Source of the DNA: Syntrophaceae bacterium
GTDB lineage: Bacteria; Desulfobacterota; Syntrophorhabdia; Syntrophorhabdales; WCHB1-27
Direction of reading: 5' to 3'
DNA length: 9,473 nucleotides
Assembly (NCBI GenBank): GCA_003165115.1
Contig: PLSJ01000077.1
Location: 9,345-18,817 of the forward strand
Position numbers and translations under genes: made by a program. Under the pieces are notes generated by a model. It was not told the DNA's origin. It saw only the letters and a program-made list of their open reading frames with translations, and searched no databases. Below are positions 1-6,589 of the stretch, piece by piece (within the stretch, counting starts at the first letter, position 1; each line of letters begins with the position of its first letter).

Positions 1-59
1 CTGCACCAGTTGCAGAGAAAGGCGACGATTTTGGGCTCCCACGCGCCTGATTCCGTCAT
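1..59 (-). CDS. MvhD-like hydrogenase/heterodisulfide reductase iron-sulfur subunit (5' fragment)
   Basis: Only the first 19 codons and two bases of a 20th lie in the window; the gene continues past the left edge. The translation starts MTESGAWEP and goes on with KIVAFLCNWC, which is the characteristic N-terminus of the MvhD/FrhD family. These are small [2Fe-2S] proteins that pass electrons from a partner oxidoreductase to HdrA. The start is well supported: a TAGGAG ribosome-binding site sits 8 bases upstream and contains the stop codon of the tandem HdrA gene, leaving only 11 bases between the two genes. The HdrD-HdrA-MvhD order matches bamD-bamE-bamF of class II benzoyl-CoA reductase clusters and other Hdr electron-transfer modules. 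Family assignment rests on the short N-terminal signature; the cysteine-rich remainder is not visible. Confidence 0.8.
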   Translation of the reverse strand, partial: MTESGAWEPKIVAFLCNWC

Positions 60-67
60 CTGTTCCA

Positions 68-73
68 CTCCTA
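68..73 (-). promoter_or_regulatory. Ribosome-binding site of the MvhD-like gene, overlapping the HdrA stop
   Basis: TAGGAG lies 8 bases before the ATG at 59. Its first three bases are the TAG stop codon of the preceding HdrA gene. Termination and re-initiation at the same spot imply translational coupling and fix the start of the truncated gene. Confidence 0.75.
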
Positions 74-3000
74 TATCGCCTGGATGAGAGACCACGTCTG
101 CCGGTCGCTCACCCCATTCAGGTCTAAAGCGCCACTCCGGCATGAGGAGACGCAGACGCCGCATCCCTTGCAAAGGGCCTCGTTGACCACGGCAACCCCA
201 TCGACCCCCGGAGAAATGGCCTGATAAGGACAGACGTCCCGGCAGAGGCGGCACCCGCTGCATTTTGCCGGCGTCACCCGGCTGACCGGCCCGCCCGCCC
301 TCAGCTCCCGCCGCGCGAGGATGGTCATGGCCCTGGAGGCGGCGGCCTGGGCCTGGCTGATGCTCTCGTCGATGAACTTGGGGTTATGGGCGGTGCCGCA
401 CATGAAGATCCCCTCCGTGGCGAAATCGACGGGGCGAAGCTTCATGTGGGCCTCCATGAAAAAACCGTCCTCGTTGAGAGGCACCTTGAGCAGGCGGGAG
501 AGCGCCCGGTTGCCGGCCCGCGGAACGGTGGCGGCAGCCAGACAGACCATGTCCGCGTCGATCTCGATACGGTGACCCAGCATCGGCTCGGTCACCGTCA
601 GGCGCAAAACGGGCCTGCCGTCCTCTTCCACGGCCCGGATGTCGGGCCGGTCGTCCTCGTCGTACCGGATGAAAATGACGCCCTGATCCGAGGCTTTCTT
701 ATAGTAGTCCTCTTTGAACCCGTAGGTCCTCATATCCCGGTACAGGACATAGACGTCCATCCCGGGCTTAAGCTCCTTGAGCTTCAGGGCGCTCTTGACG
801 GAGTGGGAACAACAGACCCGGCTGCAATAGGGCCTCTCCTCGTTTCTCGACCCCACGCATTGTATGAAGACCGCGGTATTGTAGCCCTTGGGCCGGTCGC
901 TGCCCGCCATCTCTTCATCAAGCTCCAGAAGCGTCATCACCCGGTCATCCTCTCCGTAGAGGTATTCCGTCGGCGTCGATTCCTCGGCGCCCACGGCCAC
1001 TATCGTCGCGCCGTGCTCGATTTCCCTGAAGGCCCCCTCCTGGTCCAGCCTCACCCTGGAAGAGAACCTCCCCACGTACCCCGAGTACTCCACCAGCTCG
1101 GCCCCGGTCGAAACGTCGATGAGCATATTGCCACGGACCTGGTCGACGAGGTCCCCTATCAAACCCCGCACATCCCCTCCTTCGAGGGTTTCCGGAATCT
1201 TCACGGACAGACCGCCCAGCGTGTCGGTTTTCTCGATCAGGTGGACCCTTATGTCCTGATTGGCCAGACTTAAGGAAGCCACCATACCCGACACGCCGCC
1301 TCCGATGACCAGGGCGGACCGGTTAACCTCATAGGAAACCTGGTAAAGGGGTTCCAGGAGAACCGCCCGCGCGGCGGCCATTCGCACGAGGTCCATTGCC
1401 TTCCCGGTCGCCCGTTTCTTGTCCGTCATGTGGACGAGAGAACAGTGCTCACGGATATTGGCGAATTCAAAAAGATAGGGATTGAGGCCCGCCTCCCGAA
1501 GGACGTTCTGAAAAACGGGCTCGTGCGTTCTCGGCGTGCAGGCGGCAACGATCACCCGGTTGAGCCCCTTGTTCCTGATTGTCTCCGCCATGTGGCCGAC
1601 GGAGTCAACGGAACAGGCAAAGGTTTCCTCCGCGGCGTGGACCACTCCCGGAAGCTTCCTTGCATATGCCACGACCCGTGACACATCGACGACCTTCGCG
1701 ATGTTGGTGCCGCAGTCGCACACGAAGATCCCCAGGCGCGGCGGCTCCCCTCTCACGTCACGCTCCTTCGGATAGACCTTCTCTTCCATCAGGGTCCCGC
1801 GCTCTTCCCAAAGGAGCTGCGAGGCAAGGGACGCGGCGCCGCTCGCCATGGTGACGGTGTCGGGGATATCCATCGGGGCGTGAAACACACCGCAGGAAAA
1901 GACCCCGCTCCGGGAGGTCTCCATGGGGGAAAAGGCAGGGCTCTCGCAGAACCCGTGCTCGTCGATCCGTACGGATAGTCTCTCCGCCAGCTCCCGGTTG
2001 CCCTCGGTCGGGCTCAACCCGACCGAAAGAACGACCAGGTCGAACTCCTCATCCTTGACCGCAGTCCCGTTTATACGGTACCTGAGGATCACGCTGCCGC
2101 TGTCGGGCCTCTCCCCGAGTATTGAGGCCTTGCTCCATAGGTAACGGACTCCGGGCATCTTCCTGGCCCTGTCATAGAACCGCTCAAACCCCTTGCCGTA
2201 CGCACGGATGTCGTTGTGGAGGACCACCGCCTCAATCTCGGGGTGGTGCTCCTTGGACAAGATCACCTGCTTTGTGGCGTACATGCAGCACACCGCGGAG
2301 CAGTATGAGCATCCGGAGCTCTCATCCCGTGATCCGACACACTGGATCCAGGCAATCCTGTGCGGGACCTTTCCATCCGAGGGACGCCGCAATTCACCGC
2401 CGGATGGACCCGACGCGCTGATCATCCGTTCGAAATCCAGGCTGGTGACGACGTTGGAAAACCGATGATACCCGTACTGGCTTTGCGTCATGGGATCGAA
2501 AGGTTCATAGCCGGGCGACAGAATGAGACTGCCCACCTTCAAAGAGAACCGCTTCGGCTGCTGGTGAAAATCGATAGCCTTGTTCTTGCAGGTAGGCACA
2601 CAGATCTGGCACTCCTTTCTGGTAAGAAACAGGCAGTGGGCCGCGTCGACTACCGAAACCGCCGGGACCGCCTGGGGAAAGTGGACATGTATGCACTTCT
2701 TTTTTGCGAGGTTTTGATTATACGCATCGAGGACAAAGACAGGGCAGTAGTCGGTACACGTGCCGCATCCCGTGCATTTATCTTCATCCACATACCGGGG
2801 TTCCTGGAGCAGGTGGGCCTCGAACGTTCCCGCTTCTCCTTCCAGACGCTCGATCCGGGTATTCGTCATGATGGTGATATTCGGGTTCGTGGCGCATTCA
2901 ATGAATTTGGGCGACAGGATACACATGGAGCAGTCATTGGTCGGAAATGTCTTGTCGAGCTGCGACATCTTTCCACCGATGGCGGGCCCCTTGTCGACCA

Positions 3001-3136
3001 GATATACCTTGAACCCGGACGCGGCAGCGTCCAGCGCGGCCTGTATGCCGCCGACGCCGGCACCGAGCACCATGACCGCCCCAATCCTTCTCCGGTCCGG
3101 CTCAGGCATTTGACTCACGTTGGCGTCATCGGGCAT
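71..3136 (-). CDS. hdrA: Tandem (double) HdrA-like FAD/iron-sulfur oxidoreductase
   Basis: This 1021-residue protein contains two HdrA flavoprotein units. Unit 1 (about 20-445) begins directly at an FAD Rossmann motif (G25-x-G27-x-G29-G30). It carries CSMC at 69-72, an inserted ferredoxin domain (C121/124/127/131 and C168/176/179/183) and the HdrA hallmark IQCVGSRD with C266, C276, C279, C283 and C284. Residues 468-590 form the HdrA N-terminal domain (VCDCGTNIA, AACTPRTHEP). Unit 2 (about 606-945) has a second Rossmann motif (G612-x-G614-x-x-G617) and a second IQCVGSRN motif with C760, C771, C775 and C776. Two C-terminal [4Fe-4S] motifs follow (C959/962/965/969 and C989/992/995/999). HdrA is the flavin-based electron-bifurcating core of heterodisulfide reductase complexes; duplicated forms occur in BamE-like proteins. 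The start has AGGAG 6 bases upstream. It lies between the HdrD-like and MvhD-like genes, its expected complex partners. Cytoplasmic; no signal peptide or membrane segment is seen. Which donors and acceptors it uses cannot be read from sequence. Confidence 0.93.
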   Translation of the reverse strand: MPDDANVSQMPEPDRRRIGAVMVLGAGVGGIQAALDAAASGFKVYLVDKGPAIGGKMSQLDKTFPTNDCSMCILSPKFIECATNPNITIMTNTRIERLEGEAGTFEAHLLQEPRYVDEDKCTGCGTCTDYCPVFVLDAYNQNLAKKKCIHVHFPQAVPAVSVVDAAHCLFLTRKECQICVPTCKNKAIDFHQQPKRFSLKVGSLILSPGYEPFDPMTQSQYGYHRFSNVVTSLDFERMISASGPSGGELRRPSDGKVPHRIAWIQCVGSRDESSGCSYCSAVCCMYATKQVILSKEHHPEIEAVVLHNDIRAYGKGFERFYDRARKMPGVRYLWSKASILGERPDSGSVILRYRINGTAVKDEEFDLVVLSVGLSPTEGNRELAERLSVRIDEHGFCESPAFSPMETSRSGVFSCGVFHAPMDIPDTVTMASGAASLASQLLWEERGTLMEEKVYPKERDVRGEPPRLGIFVCDCGTNIAKVVDVSRVVAYARKLPGVVHAAEETFACSVDSVGHMAETIRNKGLNRVIVAACTPRTHEPVFQNVLREAGLNPYLFEFANIREHCSLVHMTDKKRATGKAMDLVRMAAARAVLLEPLYQVSYEVNRSALVIGGGVSGMVASLSLANQDIRVHLIEKTDTLGGLSVKIPETLEGGDVRGLIGDLVDQVRGNMLIDVSTGAELVEYSGYVGRFSSRVRLDQEGAFREIEHGATIVAVGAEESTPTEYLYGEDDRVMTLLELDEEMAGSDRPKGYNTAVFIQCVGSRNEERPYCSRVCCSHSVKSALKLKELKPGMDVYVLYRDMRTYGFKEDYYKKASDQGVIFIRYDEDDRPDIRAVEEDGRPVLRLTVTEPMLGHRIEIDADMVCLAAATVPRAGNRALSRLLKVPLNEDGFFMEAHMKLRPVDFATEGIFMCGTAHNPKFIDESISQAQAAASRAMTILARRELRAGGPVSRVTPAKCSGCRLCRDVCPYQAISPGVDGVAVVNEALCKGCGVCVSSCRSGALDLNGVSDRQTWSLIQAI

Positions 3137-3150
3137 AGGCTTCTCCTGCC

Positions 3151-4302
3151 TCAGATTACTTCATCGACAATTTCCGAGATATCTCTCACTTCGAGCACGT
3201 CTTCCCTTCCCATGGTCAGGATGCTGTCCCTAAAGTTCAGGATGCAGTACGGGCACGCCGTGGCAAGGACCTCGGCACCCAGCTCGACGGCCTGTTCCAC
3301 CAGGATGTCCGAAAATCTCTCACCCTTTTTGGTCTCCATCCATATCCTCGCACCCCCGCCGCCGCAGCAGAGGCTATTTTCACGGGCATTTATCTCGTCC
3401 ATGAGGGTCAGCCCCGGGATACGGCTCAGGACCTTGCGTGGTTCATCGTACACATCGCTGTGGCGTCCCAGGTAGCAGGGGTCGTGATAGACGACCTTCC
3501 TGGGAAATGGCTTTCTGATGGTGAGCGTGCCCTCGTCCATGGCTCGGGCCAGGTATTGCGTGAGGTGAACCACCTCCACATCCGCTCCCAGTGCGGGGTA
3601 CTCGTTCTTGATGGTATCGTAGCAGTGGGGCGAGCTTGCGACTATCCGTTTCACCCCCGATTCCCGAAAGGCATCGATATTGCCCGTGGCGAGCTTTTCA
3701 AAAAGCTCGTAGTTGCCGGCCTTCCGGACGCTTTCACCACAGCAGCTCTCTTTCGTTCCGAGGATGGCGAACCTGGCCCCCGTCTCCTTCAGTATCCTGC
3801 AGGCGGACCGGGCTACCTTCTCCATCTTCGGATCATAGGCAGGCACGCAGCAGGAGAAATAGAGGACCTCCGTCTCCCCGCTCAATGACGGAATGTCGAG
3901 GTCCCGTGCCCAATTGGTCCTCTCGTCCCTGGCCCCGCCCCAGGGGTTGCCCGCGCTCTTCAGGCTCGCGACGGCGCTCCGCAGGCTCGCGGGGACAGCC
4001 CGGGGAATGCTGTCCGACGTGATGTTCCGGACGGCGCGTATGACGTCCGTAATAGCTACCCCGCGGGGACAACGGCTGACGCAGGCGTTGCACGTCGAGC
4101 AGAGCCACCAGTCCTCCTCCCCCAGGTCCACCAGCCCGAACTTCGACTCGGTAATCTTCTTGTGGGGCATGAAGGTCCTTACGTTGTTCCAGGGGCAGCT
4201 GGCGGTGCATAAGCCACATTGAAAACAACTGCGAAGCGCCTCGCCCCCGGCGTCCCTGATCATCTCGATCGCTTCCTTGAAGGGCGCTATCGCTTCTTTC
4301 AT
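3151..4302 (-). CDS. HdrD-like (fused HdrC-HdrB) iron-sulfur protein, BamD-like
   Basis: The 383-residue protein has two N-terminal [4Fe-4S] motifs (C26/29/32/36 and C68/71/74/78, HdrC-like) followed by two CCG domains (HdrB-like). CCG domain 2 is complete: C276, C312-C313, C350-x2-C353. CCG domain 1 has C151-C152 and C187-C188, but Ser224 stands where the first Cys of the final CxxC is expected; only C227 remains. The reading frame is open upstream to an ATG at 4467, but that would lie deep inside the preceding gene. I chose the ATG at 4302, which has AAAGG 7 bases upstream and matches the start of the recognisable domain. An ATG at 4341, overlapping the previous stop by 8 bases, is the alternative. 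HdrD-type proteins exchange electrons with HdrA and often catalyse or feed thiol/disulfide or aromatic-ring reduction. A BamD-like electron-transfer role is inferred from the neighbouring HdrA and MvhD-like genes. The substrate is unknown. Confidence 0.9.
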   Translation of the reverse strand: MKEAIAPFKEAIEMIRDAGGEALRSCFQCGLCTASCPWNNVRTFMPHKKITESKFGLVDLGEEDWWLCSTCNACVSRCPRGVAITDVIRAVRNITSDSIPRAVPASLRSAVASLKSAGNPWGGARDERTNWARDLDIPSLSGETEVLYFSCCVPAYDPKMEKVARSACRILKETGARFAILGTKESCCGESVRKAGNYELFEKLATGNIDAFRESGVKRIVASSPHCYDTIKNEYPALGADVEVVHLTQYLARAMDEGTLTIRKPFPRKVVYHDPCYLGRHSDVYDEPRKVLSRIPGLTLMDEINARENSLCCGGGGARIWMETKKGERFSDILVEQAVELGAEVLATACPYCILNFRDSILTMGREDVLEVRDISEIVDEVI

Positions 4303-4309
4303 GGGTGAA

Positions 4310-4314
4310 CCTTT
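4310..4314 (-). promoter_or_regulatory. Ribosome-binding site supporting the 4302 start of the HdrD-like gene
   Basis: AAAGG sits 7 bases before the ATG at 4302, within the 31-base gap after the Tm-1-like gene. The competing ATG at 4341 lacks a comparable purine-rich site at the right distance. The site is weaker than the AGGAGG sites elsewhere in the cluster, so start choice is likely but not certain. Confidence 0.5.
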
Positions 4315-4333
4315 GTCCGCCGGCGACTTGCGG

Positions 4334-5572
4334 TCAACCATTAAGCATCCCCAGGAGCCGGTCAGCGATGGCCTGGGCGAACAGGTCGTCGTTATAAGCG
4401 CAATCCATCTCGACGAGCTGGACGACGTCTCGATGCAAATGCTTCTCGAGGCTCTCGACCAGGGCATGGTCCGACTGAGGGTCGAAGAGCGGCCCTCCCT
4501 CGACGCTCAGGGAAGAGAACCCGCGGAGGGGAACAAATACCACTACCTTGCCCTTCGCCTTGTTCAACTTCTCGGAAAAGATCTTGCCGATGACCTCCAT
4601 CTCATCCTCCCCGATCCTCGCCTGGACCCGGAGACTGTCCTGGACGTAGAGCTTTCTCTTATCCAGGTCCATTCTCTTCCAGACAGGATCGGAAAACCTC
4701 CTCTCGTAAGGTCCGCAGGAGAAGAGGTCAAAGCCGGAAGGGGTAAGGATCACGGGTATCCCGCTTGCCATCTCCTTGTCGAGCCGATTGGGGCCGGCGG
4801 CCCGATTACCGCCGAAGATCGCCTCCGAGAGACCGGCGGGAACGAGGTCAAGGGCAGCCCTGAAGAGGCCGTCCCCTATCATCTCGTCCATGATGCGGTC
4901 GCCTACGCCCTGGGCATGAAACGGTATCACCCGGACATCCCTCGGCTCCAGTATCCGTATGACGCTGCGCGCACAGGCCTCCACGAATTGGAACTCACTG
5001 AGGGCAACGTCCTGCCCCCCGGTCGAGACCTTTGTCTTCTCGACGGCCAACACGCCCGCTATCATGCCCGCGAACCTCCGGATGACGTCTTTCACGAATT
5101 CGTTGAGGCCGTTGATGTCGAGACACGAATGGAATATGGCGATATCCTTGTAGCCATAGTAGCTCCCCGCGTAGGCGGGCATGGCGGCGGAACTGGAGAG
5201 TATCAGTTTTGGGAAACCGAAAGTAAGGGTTTTCATGACATTCGAGAAGGCGGATGTGTTGCTGGCGCCGCCAAGACCGGCTATGCCGTCGATCGTGCCC
5301 TGGTCCGACAGCCTCTTGGCTATCTGGGTCGCTCCCCGGACCATGGTTTCCGAGTTCTCGGAGGTGCCCCTTCTGCCCGATATCTGTTCGAAGGGGACCC
5401 CTGCCTCCCTCGCCACATCGACACAGCTATAATCCGCCCCACACTCTTTGTAGCTGCCCATGGAAAGATCCAACAGGACGACCTTGCAGCCGAGGCGCTC
5501 GATACACTCCCTGGCGTACAGCGTCTCCTGCAATCGCGTATCGAGACTGCTCATAAACAACACAGTGGCCAT
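4334..5572 (-). CDS. Tm-1-like ATP-binding domain protein (UPF0261 family)
   Basis: At 412 residues it has the usual length of the UPF0261/Tm-1 N-terminal family and aligns with it from end to end. An N-terminal alpha/beta domain starts ATVLFMSSLDT (2-12), with GLGGASNTSAF (99-109), PKLILSSSAA (121-130) and the D-x-x-GLN segment (152-157). The C-terminal domain has FHAQGVGDR (218-226), GG-x-x-AAGPNRL (254-264) and the DPQSDHAL segment (364-371). Family members bind ATP: tomato Tm-1 inhibits a viral replicase, but the bacterial enzymes' reactions are mostly unassigned. The glycine loop that normally reads close to GGSGGT is GGASNT here, so nucleotide binding may be altered. The start has GGGGAGGA 4 bases upstream and a 15-base gap from the preceding gene. 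A role in handling a phosphorylated or ATP-activated intermediate is suggested only by its company with the PEP-synthase-like pair. Confidence 0.87.
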   Translation of the reverse strand: MATVLFMSSLDTRLQETLYARECIERLGCKVVLLDLSMGSYKECGADYSCVDVAREAGVPFEQISGRRGTSENSETMVRGATQIAKRLSDQGTIDGIAGLGGASNTSAFSNVMKTLTFGFPKLILSSSAAMPAYAGSYYGYKDIAIFHSCLDINGLNEFVKDVIRRFAGMIAGVLAVEKTKVSTGGQDVALSEFQFVEACARSVIRILEPRDVRVIPFHAQGVGDRIMDEMIGDGLFRAALDLVPAGLSEAIFGGNRAAGPNRLDKEMASGIPVILTPSGFDLFSCGPYERRFSDPVWKRMDLDKRKLYVQDSLRVQARIGEDEMEVIGKIFSEKLNKAKGKVVVFVPLRGFSSLSVEGGPLFDPQSDHALVESLEKHLHRDVVQLVEMDCAYNDDLFAQAIADRLLGMLNG

Positions 5573-5587
5573 GCGTTCCTCCCCGGA

Positions 5588-6247
5588 TCAAAGCCCCGCC
5601 GTGAGGCCCTTCACAAAATACGGGACTTCCACCCTTCTGGTGGGAGCGAGTATCCTGCTTTGGTAATCCGTCACATATCTTGATTTGAGGGTTCTCGTGA
5701 GGGCCCGGTACTCGTCCGTGGCGATCGTCCTGGCGATCTCCTCTATCTTCGGACTCGTGCCTTCCACATTGATAAAGGGGCCGGAGCCGATGACGACTTT
5801 CCAGATATTTGCCACTCTTATGCCGAGCCGTTCCATGGCGGGAATGAACTCAGCCTTCAGGAACTCCCTGTACGCCGGCTCCATGCCTGGGAGGACATTG
5901 AAGTATTGATTGAATTTCCACACACCCACCTGCAGCTCGTACCGGTCGACCGGGATAGGCCCGTACGATTTATAGAGCCTGCTGGAATAGTTCCTGATAA
6001 GGGGAAAAAGCTCTTCCAGAAGGTCCGAGTATTCCTCGGAGGTGATTGCCTTTTGAAACGCGGCGAGGTCGTCCGACGTCGACACGCTCACAATGCGCGG
6101 CCCTTTGCCGACCACCACGTAGTAGGCACCGGCGATTCTCAGTCCCGTTTTTTCGTACGTAGGAATGTACGTGCCGAGAATAAAGTCCTCGTAGGCTTTT
6201 TCCTTGTTTTCCATCACATCCCAGTACTGTGTAAATATTATCGCCAT
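5588..6247 (-). CDS. Tandem dimeric alpha/beta-barrel protein of unknown function
   Basis: I do not recognise a named family, but the 219 residues are clearly an internal duplication. Repeat 1 (about 1-98) and repeat 2 (about 107-205) align through FTQYWDV / FNQYFNV, a Y-x-x-F segment, YIPTYEKTGLRIAG / FIPAMERLGIRVAN, VVVGKGP / VVIGSGP, a helix with EEY / DEY and a final Tyr-rich helix. The pattern (strand, long amphipathic helix, two strands, acidic helix) fits the ferredoxin-like fold of ABM/EthD/NIPSNAP dimeric alpha/beta-barrel proteins, here fused so that one chain could make a barrel. No cysteine clusters, signal peptide or membrane segment are seen. TAGGAGG 4 bases upstream contains the stop of the preceding small barrel gene, so the two are likely translationally coupled. 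It could be a non-haem enzyme, an isomerase-like catalyst or a substrate-binding partner; no catalytic residue can be assigned. Confidence 0.75.
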   Translation of the reverse strand: MAIIFTQYWDVMENKEKAYEDFILGTYIPTYEKTGLRIAGAYYVVVGKGPRIVSVSTSDDLAAFQKAITSEEYSDLLEELFPLIRNYSSRLYKSYGPIPVDRYELQVGVWKFNQYFNVLPGMEPAYREFLKAEFIPAMERLGIRVANIWKVVIGSGPFINVEGTSPKIEEIARTIATDEYRALTRTLKSRYVTDYQSRILAPTRRVEVPYFVKGLTAGL

Positions 6248-6251
6248 GGCG

Positions 6252-6258
6252 CCTCCTA
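6252..6258 (-). promoter_or_regulatory. Ribosome-binding site of the tandem barrel gene, overlapping the previous stop
   Basis: TAGGAGG lies 4 bases before the ATG at 6247 and begins with the TAG stop of the small ABM-like gene. It is a near-perfect anti-16S match and implies termination-reinitiation coupling. Confidence 0.75.
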
Positions 6259-6576
6259 GAAAATGCGCAGAATCATCGGTTCGGAGCTGGCCGTCACCTC
6301 GTAGGATTTCAGCGTCGGCTCGCCCGCGAACATCTCTTTGAATCGACCCAGGATTTTGCGGTAATCTCCGCTCTTCTCGTATTTCTCCAGATCACCCCTG
6401 GTATCCCAGGCCGTCACCGATATGCCCTCGTCGCCGTCTTCCCTGCTCTCGAAAAGATGGACGAACCTGACGCCCTTATGGCTCGCGTGGGCGGGAATCA
6501 CCTCATTCACGTACAGGTTGCGCAGCTTATCCATCTCCCCCCGCCTGACTTTAAAGAAGGTCATTCTCACGTACAT
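6256..6576 (-). CDS. Small ABM-type dimeric alpha/beta-barrel protein
   Basis: This 106-residue protein has the layout of antibiotic-biosynthesis-monooxygenase (ABM) domain proteins. It opens with the strand YVRMTFFKVRRG, followed by a helix (EMDKLRNLYVNEVIPA), a strand around VRFVHLFES, and ISVTAWDT, which matches the typical 'xSxTxWxx' strand of ABM proteins. A helix around EKYEKSGDYRKIL and a short C-terminal strand follow. Proteins of this fold form dimers with a hydrophobic pocket. They act as cofactor-free oxygenases, haem-degrading enzymes, isomerases or ligand binders; in an anaerobic Hdr cluster an oxygenase role is unlikely. The start is firm: TAGGAGG is 6 bases upstream and includes the stop of the ATP-binding subunit gene. 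It is coupled on both sides, suggesting a fixed ratio with the neighbouring tandem barrel protein. Specific function unknown. Confidence 0.75.
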   Translation of the reverse strand: MYVRMTFFKVRRGEMDKLRNLYVNEVIPAHASHKGVRFVHLFESREDGDEGISVTAWDTRGDLEKYEKSGDYRKILGRFKEMFAGEPTLKSYEVTASSEPMILRIF

Positions 6577-6582
6577 GGTGTG

Positions 6583-6589
6583 CCTCCTA
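6583..6589 (-). promoter_or_regulatory. Ribosome-binding site of the ABM-like gene, overlapping the previous stop
   Basis: TAGGAGG is placed 6 bases before the ATG at 6576. Its first three bases are the stop codon of the PEP-synthase-like ATP-binding subunit. It decides the start and indicates translational coupling. Confidence 0.75.

Noticed and set aside
386..1273. 295-codon open frame on the plus strand
   Set aside because: It is antisense to the second HdrA unit and has a composition typical of a shadow frame.
2360..3475. 371-codon open frame on the plus strand
   Set aside because: It is antisense to the junction of the HdrA and HdrD-like genes, with no recognisable domain and no good ribosome-binding site.
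4303..4467. Longer N-terminus for the HdrD-like gene
   Set aside because: The added residues are Ser/Arg-rich, do not resemble the family and would overlap the Tm-1-like gene by more than 100 bases; the ATG at 4302 has a ribosome-binding site.
4277..5683. 468-codon open frame on the plus strand
   Set aside because: It lies antisense to the Tm-1-like gene, whose protein matches a known family end to end. The plus-strand translation shows no family motifs and fits the mirror effect of GC-rich codon use.
5588..6247. Reading the 219-residue protein as the 24 kDa gamma subunit (PpsC) of phenylphosphate synthase
   Set aside because: The size is similar, but PpsC carries CBS domains, whereas this sequence is a duplicated alpha/beta-barrel fold without CBS motifs.
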